Source: a virus
Direction: 5' to 3' (one strand)
Virus record (IMG/VR): IMGVR_UViG_3300036759_000044
Location: 1 to 27,228 of that record
DNA length: 27,228 bases
Below are positions 15,734 to 21,822 of this stretch, piece by piece (the stretch's first letter is position 1; the number at the start of each line of letters is the position of its first letter). The notes under the pieces are model-generated. The model was not told the origin of the DNA and ran no database searches. It saw only the letters and a list, made by a program, of their open reading frames with translations. A program made the translations under genes and the position numbers.

Positions 15734-16081
15734 CTACTCCCCAGCCAAGACGACCTCGACCCGCAACCGGCGACGCTCAGCCTCGCGCAAAGTGTCGAGC
15801 GTCCCCGTCGAAACGCCATCCCAAAACGCGACGACGAGGTCGGGCCGCAGGTCGAGCATGGCACGGTTACGGATCGGCCCCGCCGACCGACCGAACCCCA
15901 GCCAGTCGGCTGGCAGCTCGACGACCTCGAACCCAAGACGACGAGCAACGATCCCGGCCCGAACATCGGCACCCCTCGCCCCGCCGTGAATGATCGTTGT
16001 TCCTCGCGGCAACCGGCCCAGCCGCTCCTCGATCGCGTCGACGTCGCGCCACGACCGCGACCCACAGACGAGGACCTTCAC
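15734..16081 (-). CDS. SLOG-fold nucleotide-binding protein (DUF2493 / YspA-like)
   Basis: This 115-residue protein has the full family signature. GSRSW is at 7-11, GGARGAD at 33-39, the PADW motif at 57-60, AGPIRNRAM at 67-75 and TGTLDT at 92-97. The GG.RGAD and AG..RN..M loops line the predicted nucleotide-ligand site of the SLOG Rossmann-like fold. Such genes are frequent in actinophages, but no phage role is established. GTG 16081 is chosen because the fold starts there (KVLVCGSRSW). No Shine-Dalgarno is visible, while AAATTT lies seven bases upstream, so a leaderless transcript is possible. The gene stands alone between hairpins, unlike its tightly packed neighbours. Confidence 0.88.
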   Translation of the reverse strand: MKVLVCGSRSWRDVDAIEERLGRLPRGTTIIHGGARGADVRAGIVARRLGFEVVELPADWLGFGRSAGPIRNRAMLDLRPDLVVAFWDGVSTGTLDTLREAERRRLRVEVVLAGE

Positions 16082-16120
16082 GGCGAAAAAATTTCCGGCC
16101 GAAAAATTTTCCCGGCCTCG

Positions 16121-16150
16121 CGTTGTCGGCGGCGACAACGGAATTTTTTA
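16121..16150 (+). terminator. Perfect hairpin with T-run (plus strand)
   Basis: CGTTGTCG, loop GCGG, CGACAACG, then GAATTTTTTA. On the plus strand this is the most classical intrinsic terminator shape in the window, yet no plus-strand gene leads into it. It may insulate against antisense transcription or be part of a regulatory or origin structure for the minus strand. Confidence 0.55.
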
Positions 16151-16196
16151 GGCGGGCCGAACTGCGGAGAGTGCCAGTCTCCGACTCTCAGTAAGA

Positions 16197-16246
16197 CTGT
16201 CGCCAACGCTGGCAACGGGTCGCGAGCTGTCGTCACCGCTGGCAAC
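16197..16246. repeat. Pair of 20-bp direct repeats with internal dyads
   Basis: CTGTCGCCAACGCTGGCAAC (16197-16216) and a copy with two changes (16227-16246) lie 30 bp apart, about three helical turns. The first contains GTCGCCA-ACGC-TGGCAAC, a near-perfect dyad. The arrangement is typical of an operator pair. No partner gene is obvious beyond the SLOG gene 116 bp downstream on the minus strand. Confidence 0.75.
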
Positions 16247-16252
16247 CGATCC

Positions 16253-16330
16253 CTAGGGGCGCGAATGGATCGCCCAGCGTAGGTCGCGCCACCAACGCCG
16301 CAGCCGCCGGACGACTCGGACGCCCTTCAC
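16253..16330 (-). CDS. Very small Arg/Trp-rich peptide ORF
   Basis: This is a 25-codon ORF from a GTG that overlaps the TAG of the preceding small membrane ORF (TAGTG). The product is strongly basic and aromatic (RRLRRWWRDLRWAIHSRP). It is the last member of a chain of overlapping ORFs, so translational coupling is likely. At this length coding capacity cannot be proved. No family is recognised. Confidence 0.4.
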   Translation of the reverse strand: MKGVRVVRRLRRWWRDLRWAIHSRP

Positions 16331-16422
16331 TAGTGCGGCCCGGTCGGGATGATCCAGACGAATAGCCAGACGAACAGGGCCAACGCGACCGCGAGGAGCG
16401 CCAGCCCTGCCGCCGACCTCAC
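16330..16422 (-). CDS. Very small single-TM peptide ORF
   Basis: This is a 30-codon ORF from a GTG overlapping the preceding stop (GTGA at 16422/16419). Almost all of it is one hydrophobic helix (AGLALLAVALALFVWLFVWII) with one Arg near the start and a short polar end. The overlap and clean TM profile support a real micro-protein. It could be a small membrane effector. A holin role is unlikely from its distance to the lysin, but cannot be excluded. Confidence 0.5.
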   Translation of the reverse strand: MRSAAGLALLAVALALFVWLFVWIIPTGPH

Positions 16423-16710
16423 TCGGGATGGACCTCCCGCCGCAGGTCGGGGTCGCTCGACGCAGCGCCCGCATCCCAGGCCGCTTTGTCGACGTCGGAC
16501 GGGTGGAACTCATCCCGTAGCGGTTCGTTTTCAACTCGTGAGACAACGACGACGAACCGCCCGTATTCGTGAACCGTCAGGATGGCGAACGCGATTGAGT
16601 CGCCGTCGCTTACGTCGTCGAGCAGGTGGCGAATACGGGTTCCCCGACCGCGCGAGCAGACTGTCGAGGACGACCTGGGAGCGGGGGACCTGTCGCCGCG
16701 TCGGGTTCAT
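16419..16710 (-). pseudogene. Small gene with an apparent frameshift
   Basis: An ATG at 16710 overlaps the previous stop (ATGA) and reads MNPTRRQVPRSQVVLDSLLARSG. Good coding then continues only in the next frame (RHLLDDVSDGDSIAFAILTVHEYGRFVVVVSRVENEPLRDEFH, stop 16419), which has no start codon of its own. Removing one G from the GGGG run (plus strand CCCC, 16642-16645) would fuse them into about 96 residues. This may be a homopolymer sequencing error, a real lesion or recoding. The product has no recognised family and is followed by a coupled GTG ORF, which suggests the intact form is functional. Confidence 0.6.
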
Positions 16711-17138
16711 CGTCGCTGGGTTCCGAATGCGAACTCGCGTCGCAGCATGGCGGCGGTCACGGGCGAGGCAAAGTGATAGCGAGCGGTCACGTTCGCCATA
16801 ACCTCGATCATCGCGGCATCGGGGAGCGCTTCCAGGGTTCGGAACTGCGACGCCTTGACCTTGGCCCGGACGATCCGCAGCCCGCTATCGCTCAGCCCCC
16901 AGGATTTCTGCCTATGGGCGGGTTGGTTCGGGCGCTGCTCGATCATCCCGAGGCGCTTCATCCATGACAACCGCTGCGCGATCGGAACCTTGTCGTCGCC
17001 GAACCCCAGCGCCCGGGCTAGGTGTTCGGTGTCGACCCAGCCGTCGTCATCGGCCTCGGCCTCGACTTTCAGCATTATGTCGAGGTCGCGGAAGTCATAC
17101 ATGCTCGCATGACGTCGGGTTCCGTTTCGGCTGGCCAT
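16707..17138 (-). CDS. Winged-helix-like protein
   Basis: This 143-residue protein has GGAGG about nine bases before its ATG, inside the end of the preceding gene. Residues about 15-90 (IMLKVEAEADDDGWVDTEHLARALGFGD, then IAQRLSWMKRLGMIEQRP) read as a winged helix with a recognition-helix pattern. The C-terminal half is helical (TLEALPDAAMIEVMANVTARYHFA). It lies in a cluster of three DNA-binding-type genes downstream of the XRE regulator. A regulatory or replication role is plausible. No exact family is recognised. Confidence 0.7.
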   Translation of the reverse strand: MASRNGTRRHASMYDFRDLDIMLKVEAEADDDGWVDTEHLARALGFGDDKVPIAQRLSWMKRLGMIEQRPNQPAHRQKSWGLSDSGLRIVRAKVKASQFRTLEALPDAAMIEVMANVTARYHFASPVTAAMLRREFAFGTQRR

Positions 17139-17141
17139 GGG

Positions 17142-17609
17142 CTAGACCTCCGTTAGCTTGTAGATATGGCGGCGGTTCGACGGGTCGACCCTGTCGAGTC
17201 TGATAACGCCCCGCTCGTTCAGGACGAGAATCGCCTTATTGAGTGTGAACTCTGACATTCGCCGGGCGAACGCCTCGTCGCGCATGATCCCAGCGCCATA
17301 GAACTCCTCGCTCCCATAGTGGCGGCGTAGGAACCGCTCGACCTCGTCGACCTTCTCGTCGGAAACCGCGACCTTTCCGCTCACGTTCCGATGACTGTCC
17401 TTGCTCCACCTCGGCTTACCGCCGTTCGAGCGGCCCGGGCCGGGTTCGGCGGGGTCGGCTGCCCGGATGATTTTCGCCAGCCGGTTTCGATCCTCGCGGG
17501 CCGCTGCTAGTTCCTGTTCCTTTTCCGTCACGGTCGACTCGGCCGCTGCGAGCGCTCGTCGAAAGACGTCGAGCGCCGCTTCATAGTCGACCTTTTCGAG
17601 TTCAGGCAT
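17142..17609 (-). CDS. Coiled-coil plus winged-helix hypothetical protein
   Basis: This 155-residue protein overlaps the XRE gene by 8 bp. Residues about 8-50 are a charged coiled coil (RRALAAAESTVTEKEQELAAAREDRNRLAKII). A Pro/Gly/Ser linker follows, and residues about 85-155 look like a winged helix (VDEVERFLRRHYGSEEF, then FTLNKAILVLNERGVIRLDRVD and RRHIYKLTEV). The coiled coil suggests a dimer. Its neighbours are an XRE regulator and another winged-helix protein, so a shared regulatory module is possible. I recognise no family. Confidence 0.7.
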   Translation of the reverse strand: MPELEKVDYEAALDVFRRALAAAESTVTEKEQELAAAREDRNRLAKIIRAADPAEPGPGRSNGGKPRWSKDSHRNVSGKVAVSDEKVDEVERFLRRHYGSEEFYGAGIMRDEAFARRMSEFTLNKAILVLNERGVIRLDRVDPSNRRHIYKLTEV

Positions 17610-17949
17610 GGTTGCTCCCGTTCGTTGCGGATTCGAGTTGCGCCAGCAACTCCTCGACTCTGTTCTGCAGTCGCCGCAGCTCGTCGTCGCGTTCGTACCC
17701 GTATTCGAGGTACGCCGCGGTAACGTCGAGCGCTGCCGCCAGTTCTCGAATGACTCGAACCGACGCCATCCGATGATCGGCCTCTAGCCGTGAAACGTGA
17801 GCGTACGACACCCCCTCACACTGGCTAGCGACGTCGCGTTGACTCAACCTGCGGGCCTCCCGCAACCGGCGCAAGCGCTGGCCAAACGACTCGCCTCCAT
17901 AGACGCGGTCGTAATAGGTTAGGTCGACGACGCTGCGGCGAGTCGTCAC
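17602..17949 (-). CDS. XRE-family transcriptional regulator with C-terminal coiled coil
   Basis: This 115-residue protein has a helix-turn-helix at about 20-75 (FGQRLRRLREARRLSQRDVASQCEGVSYAHVSRLEADHR), then LAAALDVTAAYLEYG and a coiled coil (DELRRLQNRVEELLAQLESA) likely for dimerisation. GTG 17949 is chosen. It lies seven bases after a -10-like CAACCT, with TTGCGG 17 bp further upstream and two copies of the operator motif at 17969-17983 and 17988-18002. An in-frame TTG at 17985 lies inside that control region. The tandem sites suggest autoregulation, and the protein is the best candidate to bind the same motif at the portal/terminase promoter. That link is inference. Confidence 0.82.
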   Translation of the reverse strand: MTTRRSVVDLTYYDRVYGGESFGQRLRRLREARRLSQRDVASQCEGVSYAHVSRLEADHRMASVRVIRELAAALDVTAAYLEYGYERDDELRRLQNRVEELLAQLESATNGSNHA

Positions 17950-17956
17950 AGGCCGT

Positions 17957-18002
17957 AGGTTGCCAGTCGGCAGTCGTTTCCGCAACCGGAAGTCATTTCC
18001 GC
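17957..18002 (-). promoter_or_regulatory. Promoter and tandem operators of the XRE regulator
   Basis: Motif copies lie at 17988-18002 and 17969-17983, 19 bp apart. On the minus strand the upstream copy is followed by 2 bp, TTGCGG (17980-17985), 17 bp, CAACCT (17957-17962), 7 bp and the GTG. The second copy overlaps the -35 and spacer, a repressing position, while the first lies just upstream of the -35, as at the portal promoter. Both 13-bp cores are imperfect versions of GGAAATnATTTCC. Confidence 0.6.
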
Positions 18003-18262
18003 TTAGCCGCTCGCTTGGCTGCAGCCCGGACCGAGGAGTTCGAGGAGCGCAGCCCGCGGCGAACGATCGTCGCCCGCGACCCGCTCGTCGTCTTGCGCCC
18101 CGCGTAGCTCAGCGCCGCCCGGAACCGCTTTGCCGTATTGATCGGATATTCCCGTGTTTTCGGGTAGGCGAACTGCGACGCGGGGAGGCGCTTCACCCCC
18201 TTGGCAGTCGACTTTTTCCCCGGCCTCGGTTGCGGTCGCTTCCTCGCTTTGGCCATCCTCAT
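17993..18262 (-). CDS. Small Lys/Arg-rich protein
   Basis: This 89-residue protein starts with ATGA overlap to the HNH gene stop; an alternative ATG lies two codons later. It begins with a basic stretch (MAKARKRPQPRPGKKSTAKG), contains LPASQFAYPKTREYPINTAKRFRAALSYAG and ends AAAKRAAKRK. The LPxSxFAxPxxRxYPI...RxRxAL pattern occurs in small phage and bacterial proteins similar to DUF6582. It is likely a nucleic-acid-binding or structural accessory protein. The role is not established. Confidence 0.7.
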   Translation of the reverse strand: MRMAKARKRPQPRPGKKSTAKGVKRLPASQFAYPKTREYPINTAKRFRAALSYAGRKTTSGSRATIVRRGLRSSNSSVRAAAKRAAKRK

Positions 18263-18525
18263 CCCCCTAGGTCGATCGCGCCGGGCCATACCCGCCGGTC
18301 ACCCGTCGCCGCTAGACGGGACCCCAGGCGAGCGCCACGGCTGCAGTTACAGGAGCGGCAGAGAGGGCGCAGGTTTGAGGGAACGTCGGTTCCCCCCAGC
18401 GCCAGCGGTCGAACATGGTCGACCGTGTCGGCATAGCCGCCACAGAGGGCGCAGGTCCGACCGTCGCGAGCGAAAACGACCTCGCGCAGCCGACGCCAAC
18501 GCCGCGCCGACCTACGCCTCGCCAT
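18259..18525 (-). CDS. HNH endonuclease
   Basis: This 88-residue protein has CALC at about 25-28, DTVDHVRPLALGGTDVPSNLRPLCRSCN with the Asp-His pair and Asn of the HNH motif, and the second Cys pair CRSC. That is a complete zinc-bracketed betabetaalpha-metal core. The N-terminus is a basic helix for DNA binding. In many HK97-type phages such a nuclease sits beside the terminase and assists packaging. Here it lies more than 3 kb away in the early operon, so a recombination, host-DNA or homing role is equally possible. It overlaps the upstream TM gene by 14 bp. Confidence 0.85.
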   Translation of the reverse strand: MARRRSARRWRRLREVVFARDGRTCALCGGYADTVDHVRPLALGGTDVPSNLRPLCRSCNCSRGARLGSRLAATGDRRVWPGAIDLGG

Positions 18526-18670
18526 CGTCCCGTTCCCTCTGTCGTTGTTCGTGCAAGCGAACCCATTCCTCTAGCCGAGTGACCTTGTCCCGGGTTCGGA
18601 CGAGCGCCACGGCGAGCGCAGCGATAGCAGCGGCCAGAGTGCCGCTTGTCGCGACGAGGTCGCCCGACAT
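18512..18670 (-). CDS. Small membrane protein with one TM helix and charged tail
   Basis: This is a 52-residue ORF. Residues about 5-25 form a hydrophobic helix (LVATSGTLAAAIAALAVALV) with a short N-terminal stub, then a strongly charged tail (RTRDKVTRLEEWVRLHEQRQRERDDGEA). The layout resembles small holin-like or membrane-anchor proteins, with the coiled coil facing the cytoplasm. It overlaps the HNH start by 14 bp. The Shine-Dalgarno is weak. Function is unknown. Confidence 0.6.
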   Translation of the reverse strand: MSGDLVATSGTLAAAIAALAVALVRTRDKVTRLEEWVRLHEQRQRERDDGEA

Positions 18671-18756
18671 TTCAGACGTTCACCGCTTGGCGGCTGGGGG
18701 AGCGAGGGAGAATGCGGCCATTCATCCCGCCCAACCGCCAAGCGACCTGTTCGCCC

Positions 18757-18843
18757 CTACTCCTCGCCCTCGCCCTCCTCGTCGTCAGACGGTTTCGGCT
18801 CGTCGGGTGAGTCTGGCGGCTGGGGCGTTTCAGTCTCGAACAT
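18757..18843 (-). CDS. Very small acidic peptide ORF
   Basis: This 28-residue ORF has a strong AAAGGGGG five bases before its ATG. The product is Pro- and acidic-rich (FETETPQPPDSPDEPKPSDD, then a Glu/Gly end) and has no fold-forming core. Similar tiny acidic peptides occur in actinophage early regions, and some phage-encoded acidic peptides mimic DNA. No function can be assigned. The ribosome-binding site is the main evidence that it is translated. Confidence 0.5.
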   Translation of the reverse strand: MFETETPQPPDSPDEPKPSDDEEGEGEE

Positions 18844-18859
18844 GCGAACCCCCTTTCGT

Positions 18860-19963
18860 TCACGACGATAGCGCCATCCCTTCATAGATCGTTAGTTGCC
18901 CGTTGCGCTCCTCGGCTAGTCGAGCGTAACCCGGGTTTAGCTCGATCCCGATAGCGTCGCGCCCGAGGTCGCGGGCAACCTTCGCGGTCGTCCCCGAACC
19001 GAGGAACGGGTCGAGGACCGTCCCACCTGGGGGGCACCCGGCGAGGATGCAACGGCGGGGTAGCTCCTCGGGGAACGGCGCGAAATGCGCCTCGGGATAT
19101 GGCTGGGTCGGGACCGACCAAACCGACCGCATGTTCCTTCCGAGGTCGGGGTCGCCACGGGACCCGCCACCCAGCCCCGCCGCTTTCCCGACCTCCTCGC
19201 CATAGGGCGTTAGGTTCCCGTTCCACGGTCGCGGCGTCGACCTGTCGCTGAACGGTTCCCTGACCGCGTCGGGGTCGTAGAAATAGCGCCGCGAGCGGGC
19301 GAGCAAAAACACCTGTTCGTGAGACTTGGTCGGCCGGTCCCTCACCGACTCCGGCATGGCGTTGGGTTTCGACCAGACGATTTCAGCTCGCAGGAACCAA
19401 CCGTCGTCCTGCAGGGCGAACGCGACTCGCCAGGGGATACCGACGACGTCTTTCGGCTTCATCCCCGCGACCGCTGGGCGGCGACGATCGCCGCGCCCCT
19501 GTTTCGCAGCGCCGACCGGACGACCTAGCCGCTCGTTCATCCCGACGACCCGCTGGCCGCTCGACCCCGTCGCGTAGCAATCCCCGAGGTTCAACCAAAC
19601 GGTTCCGTCGCGGCGTAGCACCCGGCGAACCGCTCGAAAGACGTCGACGAGTCGGTCGACGTACTCCTCGGGGGTCGCTTCCATCCCGAACTGTCGGTCG
19701 ACGCGACGAGCGCCGCAGCGCCCGCAGCGATCCCGATAGAACCGTGACGATTCCTGCGTCGCCTTGCCCCCTTCCAGCGTCGAGGTCGTCGACCCGTAGG
19801 GAACCGAATGGTCGCAGCCATCCTCGCCGCCCGCCCATGACCCCGTCCCGTAGTCACGTAGACCCCAGTACGGCGGCGACGTCACGACGCAATGAACCGA
19901 CTCGTCGGCGAGTTCGGCCAACCCGTCGAGGACGTCGGCGACGATCAGCCGAACCCCGATCAT
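18860..19963 (-). CDS. DNA amino-methyltransferase (N4-cytosine or N6-adenine)
   Basis: This 367-residue enzyme has catalytic motif IV TSPPYW at about 28-33 and the AdoMet-binding FxGxG motif I, DPFLGSGTT, at about 318-326. Having motif IV before motif I is the permuted order of beta-class amino-methyltransferases. Between them lie CDHSVPYG and CGRCGARRV, with metal-type Cys, and the target-recognition region (about 150-290). The TSPPYW form is common in N4-cytosine enzymes but does not settle the base. It is coupled to the resolvase gene by ATGA. No restriction endonuclease partner is recognisable, so it is probably a solitary, protective or regulatory methylase. Confidence 0.9.
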   Translation of the reverse strand: MIGVRLIVADVLDGLAELADESVHCVVTSPPYWGLRDYGTGSWAGGEDGCDHSVPYGSTTSTLEGGKATQESSRFYRDRCGRCGARRVDRQFGMEATPEEYVDRLVDVFRAVRRVLRRDGTVWLNLGDCYATGSSGQRVVGMNERLGRPVGAAKQGRGDRRRPAVAGMKPKDVVGIPWRVAFALQDDGWFLRAEIVWSKPNAMPESVRDRPTKSHEQVFLLARSRRYFYDPDAVREPFSDRSTPRPWNGNLTPYGEEVGKAAGLGGGSRGDPDLGRNMRSVWSVPTQPYPEAHFAPFPEELPRRCILAGCPPGGTVLDPFLGSGTTAKVARDLGRDAIGIELNPGYARLAEERNGQLTIYEGMALSS

Positions 19964-20307
19964 TCCGCCGGGCCTCGCATCCCCGCTCGTTCGAGCAGTT
20001 CGACGAACGCCATAAAGTCGAGGACCGCGACGGGGTGTTTGCCGCCGTCGAACGCGACCCGGTCGCCATGCTCAGCGATAACGAGCAGCCAGGGTCGACG
20101 ATCCGCCTTCCCGTTTCGCCGCGCCTGCGCGACCCATGACTGCCGGAGTTGATAGCGGGTCGTTCGCTTGACCTCGACCGCGAAGCGGCAGCGCCCGTCG
20201 TCGTCCGACCCGCGGGCGTACCCGCCCGGCCCGATACTCGGGCGTCGCTCGACCCCCAGCGCCCGGCAAATCCGCCGTTCGAGGTCCTTCCAGGCGACGC
20301 CGCTCAT
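19960..20307 (-). CDS. Hjc-like Holliday-junction resolvase (PD-(D/E)XK)
   Basis: This 115-residue protein starts by ATGA overlap. It has WKDLERRICRALG at the start, an acidic SDDDGRCRF, then AVEVKRTTRYQL with the Glu-x-Lys pair of the nuclease core and QARRNGKADRRPWLLVIAEHG. This order and length match small phage/archaeal Hjc-like resolvases. Placed between the replication/recombination genes and the methylase, it probably cuts branched DNA before packaging. Sequence specificity cannot be judged. Confidence 0.75.
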   Translation of the reverse strand: MSGVAWKDLERRICRALGVERRPSIGPGGYARGSDDDGRCRFAVEVKRTTRYQLRQSWVAQARRNGKADRRPWLLVIAEHGDRVAFDGGKHPVAVLDFMAFVELLERAGMRGPAE

Positions 20308-20879
20308 GCGCTCCCGTTCACCTGCTCGACGAGTCGTTCGACGACGTCGGGATCGCGTATGCCGAACTCCTCTGCGATGACGACCGCCAGCCGGTCGCGC
20401 GGATAATGATTGGCGCTCCCGTTTCGTATCCACGCCTCGACGCGGGCGATGTTCCTCGGGTTGGTCCCGAGTGACCTCGGTTTTCGGGGTAGAGGGATAA
20501 AGGGTGTTTCTTCCTCTGCCTCTGCCTCTCGACGCGCACGCGAGGCGCTAGCGAGTTGATAGCGCTCTAGGGCTAGCGCTTTGCTAGCGACAATGTCGAG
20601 GAAACCCGCAGCGGTAAGCCGTTCGAGCTGAACGCTCGTGACTCTGAGGGCGAGGCGTCCCGATAGGTCATGGGTGTCCGCCGTGAGCGTTCCGTGAGCC
20701 TTTGCGTACTCTATCCAGAGTCCATGGAGAACGGCTCGCGTACCTCCTGGGAGCCGTCGGTACTCATCGTTCGAGGTTAGATCGGTGTGGTTTTTCACCC
20801 ATGGCGGCGTCCGTTTGGCCGGGTCGTAATGCTGGAACCGCCCCCAATTCCGAACGACGATGAACCCCGAATCAGTCAC
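20304..20879 (-). CDS. Replication-initiator-like protein (N-terminal winged helix)
   Basis: This 191-residue protein starts with GTG 8 bp inside the RecT-like gene. Residues about 1-60 (FIVVRNWGRFQHYDPAKRTPPWVKNHTDLTSNDEYRRLPG) match a widespread phage replication/DNA-binding module with an NW..FQHY...PPW.K pattern. A winged-helix core (VLHGLWIEYAKAHGTLT, then VTSVQLERLTAAGFLDIV) follows, with a charged linker and a helical C-terminal domain (ARVEAWIRNGSANHYPRDRLAVVIAEEFG). No helicase or primase motifs are present, so it would need host replication proteins. It may be the origin-binding protein. Confidence 0.72.
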   Translation of the reverse strand: MTDSGFIVVRNWGRFQHYDPAKRTPPWVKNHTDLTSNDEYRRLPGGTRAVLHGLWIEYAKAHGTLTADTHDLSGRLALRVTSVQLERLTAAGFLDIVASKALALERYQLASASRARREAEAEEETPFIPLPRKPRSLGTNPRNIARVEAWIRNGSANHYPRDRLAVVIAEEFGIRDPDVVERLVEQVNGSA

Positions 20880-21822
20880 CGCGACCGAGGCGGTTTTCGA
20901 GCAGGTCGATTAGCCGCGAGGCCTCGTCCGAAGTGAGGTCGGCCGACGACTCGACCTGACGCTGCAGCGCGAAGGTTGCGAACGCATGACGACCTTCCGG
21001 CGTCTTGATATCGACCTCCCCGTAAAGCGCCATTAGCTTTCGCCGCTGGGCGTCGCTCATTCGGTCCGTAACGCCCTCGGGTACCTCGGACGCCTGGTTA
21101 CCTTCCGGTTCCCCTTCCGGCGCGTCAGGGGCGCTAGGGGCGCGTTCCGACTCGTCGGGAGCGGGTTCGCCCGGGAGCGGGGGCGTTGGGACCCCCGCCT
21201 CGGGCGTGATAGCGGGTTCGACGGGAGCGGTCACGGTCGCGACCGCAGCTCGACGTCGCCGCTTGGTCGACAACTCGGCTGGGCGGTCCTCAGCGCCCGG
21301 CGCTTGGTCGACGTCCTCTAGTTCCTCCGTCGCCGATAGCCCCCCGATCGCGTCGGCGAACACCCCTCGCGCCAGTTCAGCGGTCGCCCGCGCGAGCAGC
21401 ATTTGACGCGGATACAGGTTCCACGCCGGGCGACCCGCGAGTTTCGCTCGACGCGCGTCGTCCATCGTCCAGGTGACCCGACTCGTCTGGTCAGAGTCGC
21501 GCCGCTTCCCCGCGAGCGTTACCCGGGTCGCGGTCGCGTCCTCGATCCAGAGGTCGTGACCCGCCGCGAGGATCAGCGCCCGCATAGCCTCGGCAGCCAG
21601 CGTCGGGCGACCCTCGATAACCGCGATTTTCGCGAGCGCCTGCATCGGTGCCAGCCCGACCTCGTCGCCGTACAGGATTGCCGCGGTAATCGCAGCCGGG
21701 TTCCCCCGCAGCGACTTGGGAACGAACTCCGTATTCGCAACCGCCTTGGCCAGTTCGACGGCGGGTTGCATAAGCGCGACCCAGTCGCGTCGTGGCGGCG
21801 GTTCGTATGGCGCAAGCGTCAT
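20872..21822 (-). CDS. RecT-like single-strand annealing protein
   Basis: This 316-residue protein is joined to the exonuclease by ATGA. The family core is clear in RGNPAAITAAILYGDEVGLAPMQALAKIAVIEGRPTLAAEAMRALIL, then GHDLWIEDATATRVTLAGKRR, then YPRQMLLARATAELARGVFADAIGGLSATEEL. This is the RecT-like type common in actinophages. A Pro/Ala/Glu-rich linker (about 205-255) leads to a small C-terminal helical domain (MSDAQRRKLMALYGEVDIK, then LTSDEASRLIDLLENRLG). With the exonuclease it forms a two-gene homologous recombination system. Confidence 0.85.
   Translation of the reverse strand: MTLAPYEPPPRRDWVALMQPAVELAKAVANTEFVPKSLRGNPAAITAAILYGDEVGLAPMQALAKIAVIEGRPTLAAEAMRALILAAGHDLWIEDATATRVTLAGKRRDSDQTSRVTWTMDDARRAKLAGRPAWNLYPRQMLLARATAELARGVFADAIGGLSATEELEDVDQAPGAEDRPAELSTKRRRRAAVATVTAPVEPAITPEAGVPTPPLPGEPAPDESERAPSAPDAPEGEPEGNQASEVPEGVTDRMSDAQRRKLMALYGEVDIKTPEGRHAFATFALQRQVESSADLTSDEASRLIDLLENRLGRGD

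Larger units (their letters stand above)
16082..16252. promoter_or_regulatory. Dyad-rich, partly AT-rich control region ahead of the SLOG gene
   Basis: This 171-bp gap holds four elements. Two tandem 16-17 bp units with A- and T-runs, each ending CGGCC, lie at 16085-16117. A perfect 8-bp hairpin CGTTGTCG/CGACAACG lies at 16121-16140 with a T-run on its plus-strand side (16144-16149). An inverted repeat GAGAGT/ACTCTC lies near 16168-16190. Two 20-bp direct repeats of CTGTCGYCAMCGCTGGCAAC lie at 16197-16216 and 16227-16246. On the minus strand a GGCCG...CGGCC hairpin is followed by GGAAATTTTTT just before the start codon, resembling an attenuator. A promoter/operator, an attenuator or a replication origin are all possible. 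Confidence 0.6.

Noticed and set aside
17946-17996. 16-codon ORF MTSGCGNDCRLATYGL bridging two genes by ATGA and GTGA
   Set aside because: It coincides with the tandem operators and the -35/-10 elements. The ATGA arises from the operator sequence itself.
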